The notes under the pieces are model-generated. The model saw nothing but the letters and a program-made list of their open reading frames with translations, had not been told where the DNA came from and did not search any database. A stretch of DNA of 64,000 nt from Lucinisca nassula (taxonomy: Eukaryota > Mollusca > Bivalvia > Lucinida > Lucinidae): assembly GCA_963580285.1 (NCBI GenBank), contig OY757020.1, forward strand, positions 104,969,497 to 105,033,496, in the 5' to 3' direction. Positions 63,857-64,000 of the stretch are shown here, piece by piece (the first letter of the stretch is position 1; each line of letters starts with the position of its first letter). The translations under genes and the position numbers were made by a program.

Positions 63857-64000
63857 CAACAAGAGCTGTCGCGTGACAGCATAGCTCGCCTGTTTCCCGA
63901 CTTCAAGATATAAGGTAAAATTTATGAACCATGAAATATAGGTCACACTCACCTTGATATATTTGAGATCAATAATTAGGTCACATGGAACATATATTCC
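63857..64000 (+). mobile_element. 5' end of a TC element, cut by right edge
   Basis: ACAAGAGCTGTCGCGTGACA and the rest of the hairpin GCTGTC-GCGT-GACAGC, then ATAGCTCGCCTG. The core would lie beyond the window. Confidence 0.7.

Overview
The window is repeat-dominated metazoan nuclear DNA, most likely from a bivalve mollusc. That is inferred from many elements with a tandem ~145-190 bp core and a GACG/GGAC-type tract near one end (the architecture reported for bivalve 'pearl'-like and Helentron-like repeats), abundant SINEs with CAAA-type tails, and the absence of any compact gene. Most long reading frames are spurious. The protein-coding material I can support is: one intact env-bearing LTR retroelement (38582-48189), a decayed LINE (about 28200-30600, minus strand), one zinc-finger exon inside a 6-kb DNA transposon-like element (25404-25506, minus), and two short candidate host exons (52488-52571 and 57950-58021, plus).

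Names used here. TC element: tandem-core element, starting ACAAGAG plus a short hairpin plus TCACCT and ending AGGTGAGCT. SINE-A: a ~300 bp short element whose 3' end is read as the ...GACGTTAAACCTCAAATC(AAAC)n side. SINE-C, SINE-T and SINE-G: three families with tRNA-like heads. FB: short foldback/palindromic elements.

Layout. 1-16 kb is almost wall-to-wall TC elements and their arrays. 16-23 kb is a mixture of SINEs, foldback elements and unassigned AT-rich DNA. 23.3-31.9 kb is a 185-bp-repeat array split by a 6,050-bp element with 8-bp target-site duplications and tandem-repeat termini; that element carries a PHD-like exon, a telomere-like tract and the LINE remnant. 31.9-34.5 kb is a second, inverted copy of the TC element at 4.5-7.2 kb. 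34.5-38.5 kb is SINE/foldback territory with a 310-bp tandem duplication. 38.6-48.2 kb is the retroelement, inserted into a SINE-A copy with a 4-bp duplication (CTTC). 48.2-59.6 kb is SINE-rich and holds the two candidate exons. 59.6-64 kb is again TC-type arrays.

The retroelement is the most informative object. Its two 452-bp LTRs look identical, and gag, pol and env are all open. The order is LTR - splice donor - gag - (-1 frameshift site with a 10-bp stem-loop) - pol (protease, reverse transcriptase, RNase H, integrase) - splice acceptor - env - a 137-residue extra ORF - four 63-bp hairpin-forming repeats - polypurine tract - LTR. Gag and Pol would come from the genomic RNA by frameshifting and Env from a spliced RNA. 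Env has a small N-terminal part, a furin-type site, a hydrophobic segment just after it and a C-terminal anchor, the layout of errantivirus/baculovirus-F-like fusion proteins. The extra ORF and the 63-bp repeats are unexplained by the usual Ty3/gypsy plan.
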